Source of the DNA: Balneolales bacterium
GTDB taxonomy: Bacteria > Bacteroidota > Rhodothermia > Balneolales > Natronogracilivirgulaceae
Length of the DNA: 7,678 bases
Direction of reading: 5' to 3'
NCBI GenBank assembly: GCA_007135895.1
Contig: SLHZ01000313.1
Span: 1 to 7,678 of the forward strand
Numbering within the stretch: position 1 is the first letter of the stretch; every line of letters starts with the position of its first letter. Made by a program: the position numbers and the translations under genes. Below are positions 1 through 6,781 of this stretch, in pieces. Under the pieces are notes generated by a model, which was not told the DNA's origin, did no database searches, and was given only the letters and a program-made list of their open reading frames with translations.

Positions 1-2091
1 CTCGGGATGTATGCTGCATACGAAAGCAATTACCGCACGCACAAATGGATGTCTGCCCTGGTCAAGGAACTGCTGCAACATCCTGGCAACAGCCTCGTGA
101 CAGCCGGAGCCGGCCAGCCACCGGAACTTCACGCCACTGTCGCGGCTATCAACCTTGCTCTCGAGAATGCCGGTCAAACCGTCGATTACCTGAAGGTTCC
201 TCATGCCGGCGATCAGGATCAGAACAGCGCGCTGCGTGAGCTTACCGAAGCCATGCATCAGGGTGACGTGGACACTCTGGTGCTCCTTGGAACCAATCCG
301 GTCACCAACGCGCCGGCCGATCTTGCTTTTGGAAAAGCCATGGAGCAGGTATCCACCTGTATCCATCTCTCCAGCCATTACGACGAGACATCGCTCAAGT
401 GCCACTGGCATGTCAACCGCACCCATTTCCTTGAAAGTTGGGGCGACGGGTACTCATTTACAGGTGTTCCCTCGGTCATTCAGCCGGTCATCATGCCGCT
501 TTTCGGTGCCAAAAGCGAGATTGAACTGCTTCATGCCATCGTCCATGGCCGCGACAAGGAGGGCTACGAACCGGTGCGTCGGACATGGAAAGACGTGCTG
601 GGAGCGAATTTTGAAAACAAATGGCAACAGGTTCTACACGATGGCCTTCGAAAGGATCACCGTTTTGAAACCGTTGGTGTACAGTGGAATCCCGGTTTTT
701 CCGCGATCGCCGAATCCTTCCTCCTTCAGCTTGCCGGTGATCACACCTCCGGCAGCGACCAGATCGAACTGGTCATAAAACCCGACCCCTTTCTGCACGA
801 CGGACGGTTTGCCAATAACGGCTGGCTGCAGGAACTGCCGGATCCCATGACCAAAGTCACCTGGGACAATGTGGCCATCCTCTCACCGGTCACCGCCGAA
901 CGAATCGGCATATCGCCGGTCAGAAAATTCGGGGATCCGCGTCAGGAAATCATCCGGATTACAACGGAAAACGGCGCAAGCGTCGAAATCGCCGCCTGGG
1001 TGCTTCCGGGTCATGCCGACAACAGCATTACGCTCTATGCGGGCTATGGCCGAAGCAACAGCGGACGCGTGGGCAACGGAACCGGGGTGGACGTGTGGCC
1101 GCTTCGCGCCACCACATCCCTCCTCTATCACCGGACCGTGCAGGTCTCCGTAGCCGGACAGACTTACGATATCGCCTGCACACAGGATCATCACAGTCTC
1201 GAAGGCCGGCCCCATGTACAGGACGCCGATCTGGAGTACTACCGTAAAAACCCGACATTCGCCCAAGATGCGGTGTATGTACCGGGCACACTGGGCGGCA
1301 AGCGCCAACACCCGATTTCCCTCTTTGATGACAAGGTGTTTCCCGACCATGAACCTCAGTGGGGCATGACGATCGACCTGAACCGCTGTGTGGGTTGTGG
1401 TGTCTGCACCATCGCCTGCCAGGCCGAAAACAATATCCCCGTCATCGGGAAAAGAGAAGTGCGTCGCGGGCGCGAGATGCACTGGATTCGGACCGACCGG
1501 TATTTCAGCGGGGATGATCGTGGCAATCCGAAGGTCATGCACCAGCCCGTGCCCTGCATGCACTGCGAAAACGCACCCTGTGAGCAAGTTTGTCCGGTTT
1601 CCGCCACCACACACAGTGATGACGGCCTCAACCAGATGACTTACAGCCGGTGCATCGGTACCCGCTACTGCGCCAACAACTGCCCGTATAAAGTCCGCCG
1701 CTTCAATTTCTTCAACTACTCGAAGAGCTTCCTCACCGGCGGTGACGATCCGGAAGTCATTCAAATGGCCATGAATCCCGATGTAACCATCCGCTTCCGC
1801 GGTGTCATGGAAAAGTGCACCTTCTGTGTGCAACGCATCAGCAGGGCAAAAATCGACACCAAAAAGGAGACCGGCGAATCGATCAAGCCGCCGGATGGCA
1901 CTGTCATAACCGCCTGTCAGCAGGCCTGTCCGGCTAACGCCATTCAGTTCGGCGACCTGACGGACAAAAACAGCCGGGTATCGAAAGAAAAGAGCCGGGA
2001 TCGCAACTACATGATGCTCGAAGAGATCAATGTCAGGCCCCGGACATCCTACCTGGCCCAAATCCGCAATCCCAACAAGGAGATGTCATGA
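1..2091 (+). CDS. actB: ActB, iron-sulfur subunit of alternative complex III (5' end missing)
   Basis: This is the periplasmic electron-transfer subunit of the quinol-oxidising ACIII complex. The frame is open from base 1, and family members are roughly 1000 residues, so about 300 N-terminal residues, including any Tat signal, lie outside the window; the ATG at 7 is internal. Residue numbers below count from that Met. Residues 1 to about 400 resemble the molybdopterin-oxidoreductase fold, which in this family carries no molybdenum cofactor. Residues from about 450 form a ferredoxin-like domain with four cysteine groups: C461/C464/C467/C471, C517/C520/C525/C529, C549/C555/C559, and C604/C607 with C637/C641. 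The third group has Thr552 where a fourth Cys would sit, which fits the one [3Fe-4S] plus three [4Fe-4S] known for ActB. The stop at 2089-2091 overlaps an ATG (ATGA). The identification is secure from the cluster pattern and the downstream actC-F genes. Confidence 0.95.
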   Translation, partial: LGMYAAYESNYRTHKWMSALVKELLQHPGNSLVTAGAGQPPELHATVAAINLALENAGQTVDYLKVPHAGDQDQNSALRELTEAMHQGDVDTLVLLGTNPVTNAPADLAFGKAMEQVSTCIHLSSHYDETSLKCHWHVNRTHFLESWGDGYSFTGVPSVIQPVIMPLFGAKSEIELLHAIVHGRDKEGYEPVRRTWKDVLGANFENKWQQVLHDGLRKDHRFETVGVQWNPGFSAIAESFLLQLAGDHTSGSDQIELVIKPDPFLHDGRFANNGWLQELPDPMTKVTWDNVAILSPVTAERIGISPVRKFGDPRQEIIRITTENGASVEIAAWVLPGHADNSITLYAGYGRSNSGRVGNGTGVDVWPLRATTSLLYHRTVQVSVAGQTYDIACTQDHHSLEGRPHVQDADLEYYRKNPTFAQDAVYVPGTLGGKRQHPISLFDDKVFPDHEPQWGMTIDLNRCVGCGVCTIACQAENNIPVIGKREVRRGREMHWIRTDRYFSGDDRGNPKVMHQPVPCMHCENAPCEQVCPVSATTHSDDGLNQMTYSRCIGTRYCANNCPYKVRRFNFFNYSKSFLTGGDDPEVIQMAMNPDVTIRFRGVMEKCTFCVQRISRAKIDTKKETGESIKPPDGTVITACQQACPANAIQFGDLTDKNSRVSKEKSRDRNYMMLEEINVRPRTSYLAQIRNPNKEMS
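2077..2082 (+). promoter_or_regulatory. Strong Shine-Dalgarno motif inside the actB 3' end
   Basis: AAGGAG lies five bases upstream of the ATG at 2088, an ideal spacing, and is nearly 100 bases upstream of the actC start. It is one of only two full-consensus SD motifs I see ahead of any start in the window. It therefore points to translation starting at 2088 rather than at actC. It could also be an accident of the Asn-Lys-Glu codons at the end of actB. Confidence 0.4.
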
Positions 2092-2183
2092 GAATTCCGG
2101 CATCCCCCATATCATCCGAATCATCCGACACCCTGCGTCTGTTCCTGTACCACCCGACGTTTAATCCGTTACCCGTTCCATGA
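2088..2183 (+). CDS. Possible 31-residue ORF bridging actB and actC
   Basis: An open frame of 31 codons begins MRIPASPISSESSD and ends FNPLPVP. Its ATG overlaps the actB stop (ATGA at 2088-2091) and its TGA overlaps the actC start (ATGA at 2180-2183). An AAGGAG motif precedes it by five bases. actC itself has no visible SD, so passage of ribosomes through this ORF could couple actC translation to actB. The peptide has no clear membrane segment or motif; it is rich in Ser and Pro, and part of it is encoded by a 9-base tandem duplication (2111-2128). I do not recognise it as a known ACIII subunit. It may be a coupling leader with no functional product, or a chance ORF: 31 sense codons in an 88-base gap is not improbable on its own. 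The combination of SD and double overlap is what supports it. Confidence 0.3.
   Translation: MRIPASPISSESSDTLRLFLYHPTFNPLPVP
2111..2128 (+). repeat. 9-base perfect tandem duplication
   Basis: ATCATCCGA occurs twice in a row (2111-2119 and 2120-2128) in the actB-actC gap. It is in frame with the 31-codon ORF, giving the Ser-Ser-acidic pattern twice. It is probably a small slippage duplication and has no obvious regulatory meaning. Confidence 0.6.
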
Positions 2184-3559
2184 GTCAGACTATTTCCGAT
2201 GTCCCCGATGACCGGCTGGTCAAGGGAAATCACGATTTTGCCAGTATCACCAAACTCATTACGGATATTCCGCAGGAGCGGACTCCGACCTGGTGGTATA
2301 TTGCATTCGGCATCTCAAATATATTGCTGGCCATGATGCTCGGCATGGTGATCTGGCTCATCTGGCAGGGAACCGGTGTCTGGGGCCTCAACAGCACCGT
2401 GGGTTGGGCGTGGGATATCACCAACTTCGTGTGGTGGGTCGGGATCGGCCATGCCGGCACGCTCATATCGGCCATTCTGTTCCTGTTCCGGCAGGGCTGG
2501 CGTACGGCCATCAACCGTTTTGCCGAAGCCATGACTATTTTTGCCGTCATGTGCGCCGGTCTCTACCCGGCCATCCACGTTGGGCGGATCTGGGCTATCT
2601 ACTGGATCTTTCCGTTGCCCAATTCCATGCAGCTTTGGCCCAATTTCAACAGTCCGTTGCTGTGGGACGTATTCGCCGTGGCCACCTACCTGATCGTCTC
2701 CACCCTCTTCTGGTACGTGGGCCTGGTGCCGGACCTGGCCACCATGCGTGACAAGGTCAAAGGTAAAATATCACGACTCGTTTACGGAGTATTTGCTCTG
2801 GGCTGGACCGGCGCCAACCGGCACTGGCAGAACTACGAAAAAGCCTACATGATCCTTGCCGGGCTGGCTACTCCGCTGGTGCTTTCGGTCCATACCATCG
2901 TCTCCTTCGACTTTGCCGTATCCATCATTCCCGGATGGCACACCACCATTTTCCCACCCTACTTCGTGGCCGGTGCCATCTTCTCCGGCTTTGCCATGGT
3001 GCTCTCCCTGATGATCATCAGCCGCAAGCTGTACGGTCTCGAGGATATCATGACCATCGACCATATCGAAAAGATGAATATCATCATTCTGGTCACCGGC
3101 ATGATGGTCGGTTTCGCCTATGGCATGGAGTTCTTCATCGCCTGGTACGGCGGAGTCGAATACGAGAAATTCGCCTTTATCAACAGGGCCCTGGGTCCCT
3201 ATGCCTGGGCTTACTGGATCATGATCACCTGCAATGTAGTCTCCCCGCAGTTTTTCTGGGTGAAAAAATTCCGGCGCAATATCGTTCTGACCTTCATACT
3301 CTCCATCGTGATCAATATCGGCATGTGGTTTGAACGCTTTGTCATCGTGGTAACCTCCCTGGCACAGGATTTCCTTCCGTCGTCATGGACCTACTTCTCG
3401 CCAACGTATGTGGATGTACTCACCTATGTGGGTACATTCGGACTCTTTTTCACTTTCTTCCTGCTGTTCCTCCGGTTCCTGCCGATGGTCGCCATCGCCG
3501 AGATCAAGGGGGTCATGCCGCAGGCCAATCCGGCTTACTACCGGCAGAATAAACGTTAA
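2180..3559 (+). CDS. actC: ActC, NrfD-type quinol-oxidising membrane subunit of ACIII
   Basis: This 459-residue polytopic protein belongs to the NrfD/PsrC family. In ACIII it carries the quinol site and hands electrons to the iron-sulfur clusters of ActB at the periplasmic face. About ten hydrophobic helices can be read, near residues 38-62, 82-103, 117-143, 160-183, 223-247, 262-282, 300-323, 341-360, 367-391 and 414-436. Charged residues in or near helices that could serve quinol binding or proton transfer are His91, His133, Asp163, His238 and Asp244. His133, in an AIHVGR motif, and Asp163 are my best candidates for the family's conserved His/Asp pair, by position rather than alignment. The start is fixed by a TAA at 2162-2164 in the same frame with no alternative start after it, and by a typical soluble N-terminal arm. 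No SD precedes it; its ATG overlaps the stop of the 31-codon ORF. Length and order match the family. Confidence 0.96.
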   Translation: MSQTISDVPDDRLVKGNHDFASITKLITDIPQERTPTWWYIAFGISNILLAMMLGMVIWLIWQGTGVWGLNSTVGWAWDITNFVWWVGIGHAGTLISAILFLFRQGWRTAINRFAEAMTIFAVMCAGLYPAIHVGRIWAIYWIFPLPNSMQLWPNFNSPLLWDVFAVATYLIVSTLFWYVGLVPDLATMRDKVKGKISRLVYGVFALGWTGANRHWQNYEKAYMILAGLATPLVLSVHTIVSFDFAVSIIPGWHTTIFPPYFVAGAIFSGFAMVLSLMIISRKLYGLEDIMTIDHIEKMNIIILVTGMMVGFAYGMEFFIAWYGGVEYEKFAFINRALGPYAWAYWIMITCNVVSPQFFWVKKFRRNIVLTFILSIVINIGMWFERFVIVVTSLAQDFLPSSWTYFSPTYVDVLTYVGTFGLFFTFFLLFLRFLPMVAIAEIKGVMPQANPAYYRQNKR

Positions 3560-3586
3560 TCGTCATAATCTTTCAACTGTCAACCT

Positions 3587-4171
3587 ATGAGTAAAAGGGG
3601 AATTCCTTTCGGTGTGCTGGCCGAGTTTGAGAACCCGGCCGACCTGATGGACGCGGCAGCGGCCGTTCGCAGAGCCGGCTATCGCCAGTTCGACACCTAC
3701 AGCCCGTTCCCGATCCACGGCATGGATGACGCCATGGGGCTGAAACCTTCAAAACTGGGATGGATTGTACTTATTCATGGCATCCTTGGACTGATAGGCG
3801 GCATAGCGCTGCAGGTCTGGTCCATGGATATCGCCTATCCGGTCCACATCAGCGGCAAGCCGTATCTCAACTTCCCGGCCTTCGTACCCGTCACATTCGC
3901 CATCATCATCCTGCTGTCCGCTTTCGGGGTCTTCATGGGCATGTTCTTCCTCAACAACCTGCCGAGGCTGCACAACCCGCTGTTTCATTCCGACCGTATT
4001 GCCAAAGCCACTGATGACGGGTTCCTGCTATGTATTGAAGCAACTGACCCGGTCTTTTCCGAAGAAAGAACCACCCTTTTTCTCAAGGAGATCGGAGCCA
4101 CATTCACTGAAACCATACCGCTCGAAGCTCCGGACAAATCACCGGGAACTGAAACGGGCACGGTTAAATGA
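3587..4171 (+). CDS. actD: ActD, DUF3341-type membrane subunit of ACIII
   Basis: This 194-residue protein fits ActD (DUF3341), a small membrane subunit packed against ActC/ActF with a mainly structural role. The N-terminal soluble part has the family pattern: GVLAEFENPADLMDAA, then GYRQFDTYSPFPIHGMD at about residues 31-47. Two membrane helices lie near residues 57-77 and 99-123, joined by a periplasmic loop with HISGKPYLNFPAF. The C-terminal cytosolic part contains HNPLFHSDRI and a region around DDGFLLCIEATD, followed by a Pro/Thr-rich tail. It starts 27 bases after actC with no SD motif. Its TGA at 4169-4171 overlaps an ATG (4168) that opens a short 14-codon frame. There is no cofactor motif. 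Recognition rests on motif style and on position between actC and actE. Confidence 0.94.
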   Translation: MSKRGIPFGVLAEFENPADLMDAAAAVRRAGYRQFDTYSPFPIHGMDDAMGLKPSKLGWIVLIHGILGLIGGIALQVWSMDIAYPVHISGKPYLNFPAFVPVTFAIIILLSAFGVFMGMFFLNNLPRLHNPLFHSDRIAKATDDGFLLCIEATDPVFSEERTTLFLKEIGATFTETIPLEAPDKSPGTETGTVK

Positions 4172-4224
4172 CCTCAATATTCCTCCGACCTCTTCACACG
4201 AATCCGGTTTGACCTTTCCGTCTC

Positions 4225-4824
4225 ATGAAATCACTGTCAAGCAATATTTTACTACTACTTATACTGACGGCCCTTCTGGGTGCCTGCCGGGGCCAGCCCT
4301 CCGAAAAGCCGCCTATCCACACCCAGTACAACATGTACTGGCAGGATCGGTTTTCCGCCCAGCAGGAAAACCCCTTCTTTACTGACAACCGGTCGATGCG
4401 AATGCCCGTCGAGGGAACCGTGGCAAGGGGTCATCTGCAGACCGACATACTGTTCCATGAAGGCCTCCACCCTGACGGTCGTTTCGCCGAGAAGATACCT
4501 GTCCCGATGGATCGCTCCTTCCTGATGCGCGGCCGTCAGCAGTACCAGGTTTTTTGCACTGCCTGCCACGGCTCGCTGGGTGATGGCAACGGTCCGGTAT
4601 CGGACTACGGCTATATAGCGGCCTCCCTTCACACGACCAGTGCCAGGGAGATGCCTGACGGCGAAATCTACAGTGCTATCACCCATGGTGTCCGGACCAT
4701 GAACGCCTACCGGCATCAGATCCGTCCCGAGGACCGCTGGGCCATTGTTGCCTATGTCAGGGCACTTCAGCTCAGTCAGGATGCCGGAGAGGAAGACCTG
4801 ATGCGCCTGGGCATCGAAAATTAA
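4225..4824 (+). CDS. actE: ActE, monohaem cytochrome c lipoprotein of ACIII
   Basis: This 199-residue periplasmic cytochrome is the single-haem subunit expected between actD and actF. It is thought to help pass electrons from the complex to the next acceptor. Residues 1-20 form a hydrophobic signal ending in a lipobox (LLGAC), so Cys21 should be lipidated and anchor the protein. The haem-binding motif is CTACH at residues 111-115. The likely sixth ligand is Met159 in GVRTMNAY, with Met143 the alternative. Downstream HQIRPEDRWAIVAYVRALQ is the usual closing helix of cytochromes c of this class. The segment before the haem domain (GTVARG near residues 64-69) is also typical of ActE. It begins 53 bases after actD without an SD motif; the lipoprotein signal fits the start at 4225. 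Confidence 0.94.
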   Translation: MKSLSSNILLLLILTALLGACRGQPSEKPPIHTQYNMYWQDRFSAQQENPFFTDNRSMRMPVEGTVARGHLQTDILFHEGLHPDGRFAEKIPVPMDRSFLMRGRQQYQVFCTACHGSLGDGNGPVSDYGYIAASLHTTSAREMPDGEIYSAITHGVRTMNAYRHQIRPEDRWAIVAYVRALQLSQDAGEEDLMRLGIEN

Positions 4825-4847
4825 CCAACAACCGTCTGAACATAAGC

Positions 4848-6038
4848 ATGGATCATTCCAAACCCGCGTTTTCCGAACCGCTCGAATTCCCGAAAGAGAA
4901 CAGGATATCGGTCGCTTTCTTCGCGGCCGGTATCATCGGTATCGTCCTCAGCCTGATCGGTTATGTTGTCAATACGGAGCAGTTCTTCTACTCCTATCTG
5001 ACCAGCTTCGCCTTCATCGCCAGTCTCATGCTGGGGGCTCTCTTCTTCGTCATGATCCAGCATATCACCCGCTCATCCTGGAGTGTGGTACTGCGACGTA
5101 TCCCGGAAACCATCTCCATGCAGTTGCTCTGGCTTGGTCTTTTGTTTGTACCCATTCTATTCGGTATGGAGATCCTTTATGAATGGACACGGCCCGAACG
5201 GATTGCCACCGACGCGCTGACCCAGCACAAACAACCCTATCTCAACATCCCGTTCTTCGTGATCCGGAATATCATCTATTTCTCGGTATGGGCTTTTCTG
5301 GGCTACCGGCTCTACAAAAACTCCGTGGTCATGGATCAAAACGGTGACCCGGCACTGGATCGCAGACAGCGCATTCTCAGCGCCCCCGGTATTCTACTGG
5401 CCGCCTTCACCATGGCTTTCGCTTCCTTCGACTGGCTCATGTCGATGGACTCGCACTGGTTTTCGACCATGTTCGGCGTGTACTATTTTTCCATGAGTTT
5501 CCAGGCTATTCTGGCCGTTATCCTGGTGGTTATCCTCTATCTATTCCGTCAGGGGCTGCTGACCGACATCATCAACCGGGCCCACATTCATGACATGGGC
5601 GCCCTGCTCTTCGGGTTCACGGTTTTTTACGCCTACATTGCTTTCAGCCAGTTTCTGCTCATCTACTATGCCAATATTCCGGAAGAGACCCTCTGGTTTT
5701 ATTACCGGTTCGAAGGCAACTGGATCATTCTGGCCTATCTTTTCCTCATCGGACGCTTCGTAATCCCCTTTGTGTTGCTGCTCGGAAGAAAACCGAAAAC
5801 GAACTATTCCCTGCTCATGGGTATCTCACTCTGGATCATTGCCCTTCAGTTTCTGGAGATGTACTGGATTGTCATGCCGATCCTTCACAAGGGAGCCATC
5901 TCGCTGCACTGGCTTGACCTGACGCTGCTGCTCGCTTTCGCCGGGATATCGGCCGGGTTGTTTTTCCGTCAGTTCGCACGCCACAGTATGGTACCGATCA
6001 AAGACCCGCTACTGGCCGAGTCGCTGCACAAACACTGA
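4848..6038 (+). CDS. actF: ActF, second NrfD-like membrane subunit of ACIII
   Basis: This 396-residue integral membrane protein is the ActF paralogue of ActC. It has the same ten-helix plan but, by family knowledge, no functional quinol site; it is thought to contribute to the membrane core and possibly to proton movement. Helices can be read near residues 20-41, 46-71, 90-110, 134-155, 176-197, 206-233, 250-274, 289-313, 320-345 and 354-375. The diagnostic stretch is FASFDWLMSMDSHWFSTMFG at 191-210, with Asp195, Asp201 and His203. His246, His248 and Asp249 follow before helix 7. The start is 23 bases after the actE stop, with no SD motif. Its TGA at 6036-6038 closes the compact act block, and a 327-base gap follows. 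Length and order match the family. Confidence 0.95.
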   Translation: MDHSKPAFSEPLEFPKENRISVAFFAAGIIGIVLSLIGYVVNTEQFFYSYLTSFAFIASLMLGALFFVMIQHITRSSWSVVLRRIPETISMQLLWLGLLFVPILFGMEILYEWTRPERIATDALTQHKQPYLNIPFFVIRNIIYFSVWAFLGYRLYKNSVVMDQNGDPALDRRQRILSAPGILLAAFTMAFASFDWLMSMDSHWFSTMFGVYYFSMSFQAILAVILVVILYLFRQGLLTDIINRAHIHDMGALLFGFTVFYAYIAFSQFLLIYYANIPEETLWFYYRFEGNWIILAYLFLIGRFVIPFVLLLGRKPKTNYSLLMGISLWIIALQFLEMYWIVMPILHKGAISLHWLDLTLLLAFAGISAGLFFRQFARHSMVPIKDPLLAESLHKH

Positions 6039-6365
6039 TCCGCTTCTGGCCGAATAAGGGGGAATACACGCCGTTCAATGCATAGTTTGGCCGGGCAGTA
6101 CCGCAGGCATGGAGTGTTTTCCAAAAAAAACAGTGATCGGGGATTTTTTTCTTCGCGACGGATGTTATACCAAGTTAGTGCGACACGGTATGTTTCCGGT
6201 AGGATCAATGTAAACAACAACATTGCTTCACCAAACAGATTGACGTTGATAAAACAAGAACGAAGAAGAACGCGGCACACATAAAAGAAGGTTGTGCAGA
6301 GGGAATAAATTCAGAAATCCCGAACACCACCTTAGTCCATACAAGAACGGATCAGAAGACAGCTC
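6039..6365. other. Long intergenic gap between actF and the 128-residue gene
   Basis: This is the only gap over 100 bases in the window. It contrasts with the 23 to 88-base spacings upstream and looks richer in A/T runs than the genes. Visible items are: an A8 run (6123-6130) facing a T7 run (6144-6150), which could pair as a weak A:T stem; a 6-base inverted repeat CAATGT/ACATTG with an 8-base loop (6206-6211 and 6220-6225); a TATGTTTC at 6189-6196 one base off the Bacteroidota -7 consensus TAnnTTTG but without a clear -33 TTG; and a purine-rich stretch near 6248-6275. No strong GC-rich terminator is seen. A plausible reading is an internal promoter or processing site separating the act genes from the SCO/oxidase genes. 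A 68-codon ORF at 6078-6284 is Arg-rich and unconvincing. Confidence 0.5.
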
Positions 6366-6752
6366 ATGGCGGAACAAAGAAACCCGGAACGGAACCGGGA
6401 GACCGACTCACTGGGAACATCCATAAACTACGGAGCCGCACCCGACCAGATGGACTTCGGAACCATCACTCGGTGGCTGATCGGAGGCATCATTGTCGTT
6501 GCCATCTCCCTTGTCGGGCTCTACCATATGTTCAATCATTACCAGTTCCGGGCCTCTCAAAGAGCGGTCATTGAAGCCGAGTTCCGGGATGTAACCGAGC
6601 GCCGCGAACGGGAGCAGCAGGTCCTCAACTCATTCGAAGTGATCGATGAGGAGAAGCGCCGGTACCGCATCCCCATCGACAGTGCCATCAGCCTGATACT
6701 GAAAGAGTCCGGTGCTGCCCACGGCGAAGACTCATTACCCCGGACCAAGTGA
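6366..6752 (+). CDS. Small single-pass membrane protein of unknown function
   Basis: This 128-residue protein is not one I can name. A polar N-terminal arm (residues 1-34) is followed by one clear membrane helix at about 35-55. Next comes a charged, probably helical or coiled-coil stretch at about 60-88, rich in Glu and Arg, and then a C-terminal motif YRIPIDSAISLIL at 100-112. It has no cysteine or haem motif, so it does not bind c-type haem or an iron-sulfur cluster. Many positive residues flank the start of the helix less clearly than usual, so topology is uncertain. It sits 29 bases before the SCO gene, which suggests a role in oxidase assembly or as an accessory subunit. From memory, small proteins ending in an 'IPI-x-x-A' motif recur next to SCO genes, but I cannot verify this. 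Start chosen at 6366; only a weak purine-rich SD-like stretch precedes it. Confidence 0.8.
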   Translation: MAEQRNPERNRETDSLGTSINYGAAPDQMDFGTITRWLIGGIIVVAISLVGLYHMFNHYQFRASQRAVIEAEFRDVTERREREQQVLNSFEVIDEEKRRYRIPIDSAISLILKESGAAHGEDSLPRTK

Positions 6753-6758
6753 ACCTCT

Positions 6759-6764
6759 AAGGAG
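6759..6764 (+). promoter_or_regulatory. Shine-Dalgarno motif upstream of the SCO gene, widely spaced
   Basis: AAGGAG lies between the stop of the 128-residue gene and the SCO start. It is 17 bases from the ATG at 6782, well beyond the usual 5 to 10. No ATG, GTG or TTG lies closer in the SCO frame, and a TAA at 6758-6760 closes that frame just upstream. Either the spacing is tolerated or bridged by structure, or the motif is not used. Confidence 0.35.
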
Positions 6765-6781
6765 ATAAACCGCACCCGAAT

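Noticed and set aside
883..2061. 392-codon open frame on the minus strand inside actB
   Set aside because: It lies wholly antisense to the well-supported ActB iron-sulfur domain, has no recognisable domain, and long antisense frames are expected in GC-rich coding sequence.
6082..6089. ATAGTTTG as a Bacteroidota -7 promoter element
   Set aside because: The TA is one base too close to TTTG for the TAnnTTTG pattern, and no TTG sits at the right distance upstream.
6123..6150. A8 and T7 runs as a possible terminator after actF
   Set aside because: The stem would be only A:T pairs with a 13-base loop and no GC-rich part. It lies 85 bases past the stop, so it is too weak to call an intrinsic terminator.
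5969..6280. 103-codon minus-strand ORF overlapping the actF 3' end and the gap
   Set aside because: It overlaps the end of actF antisense and shows no recognisable motif or start signal.
6078..6284. 68-codon plus-strand ORF in the long gap
   Set aside because: It is Arg-rich with no domain or membrane segment, has no well-spaced SD (a G run lies about 16 bases away), and codon content differs from the neighbouring genes. Chance frame is likelier.
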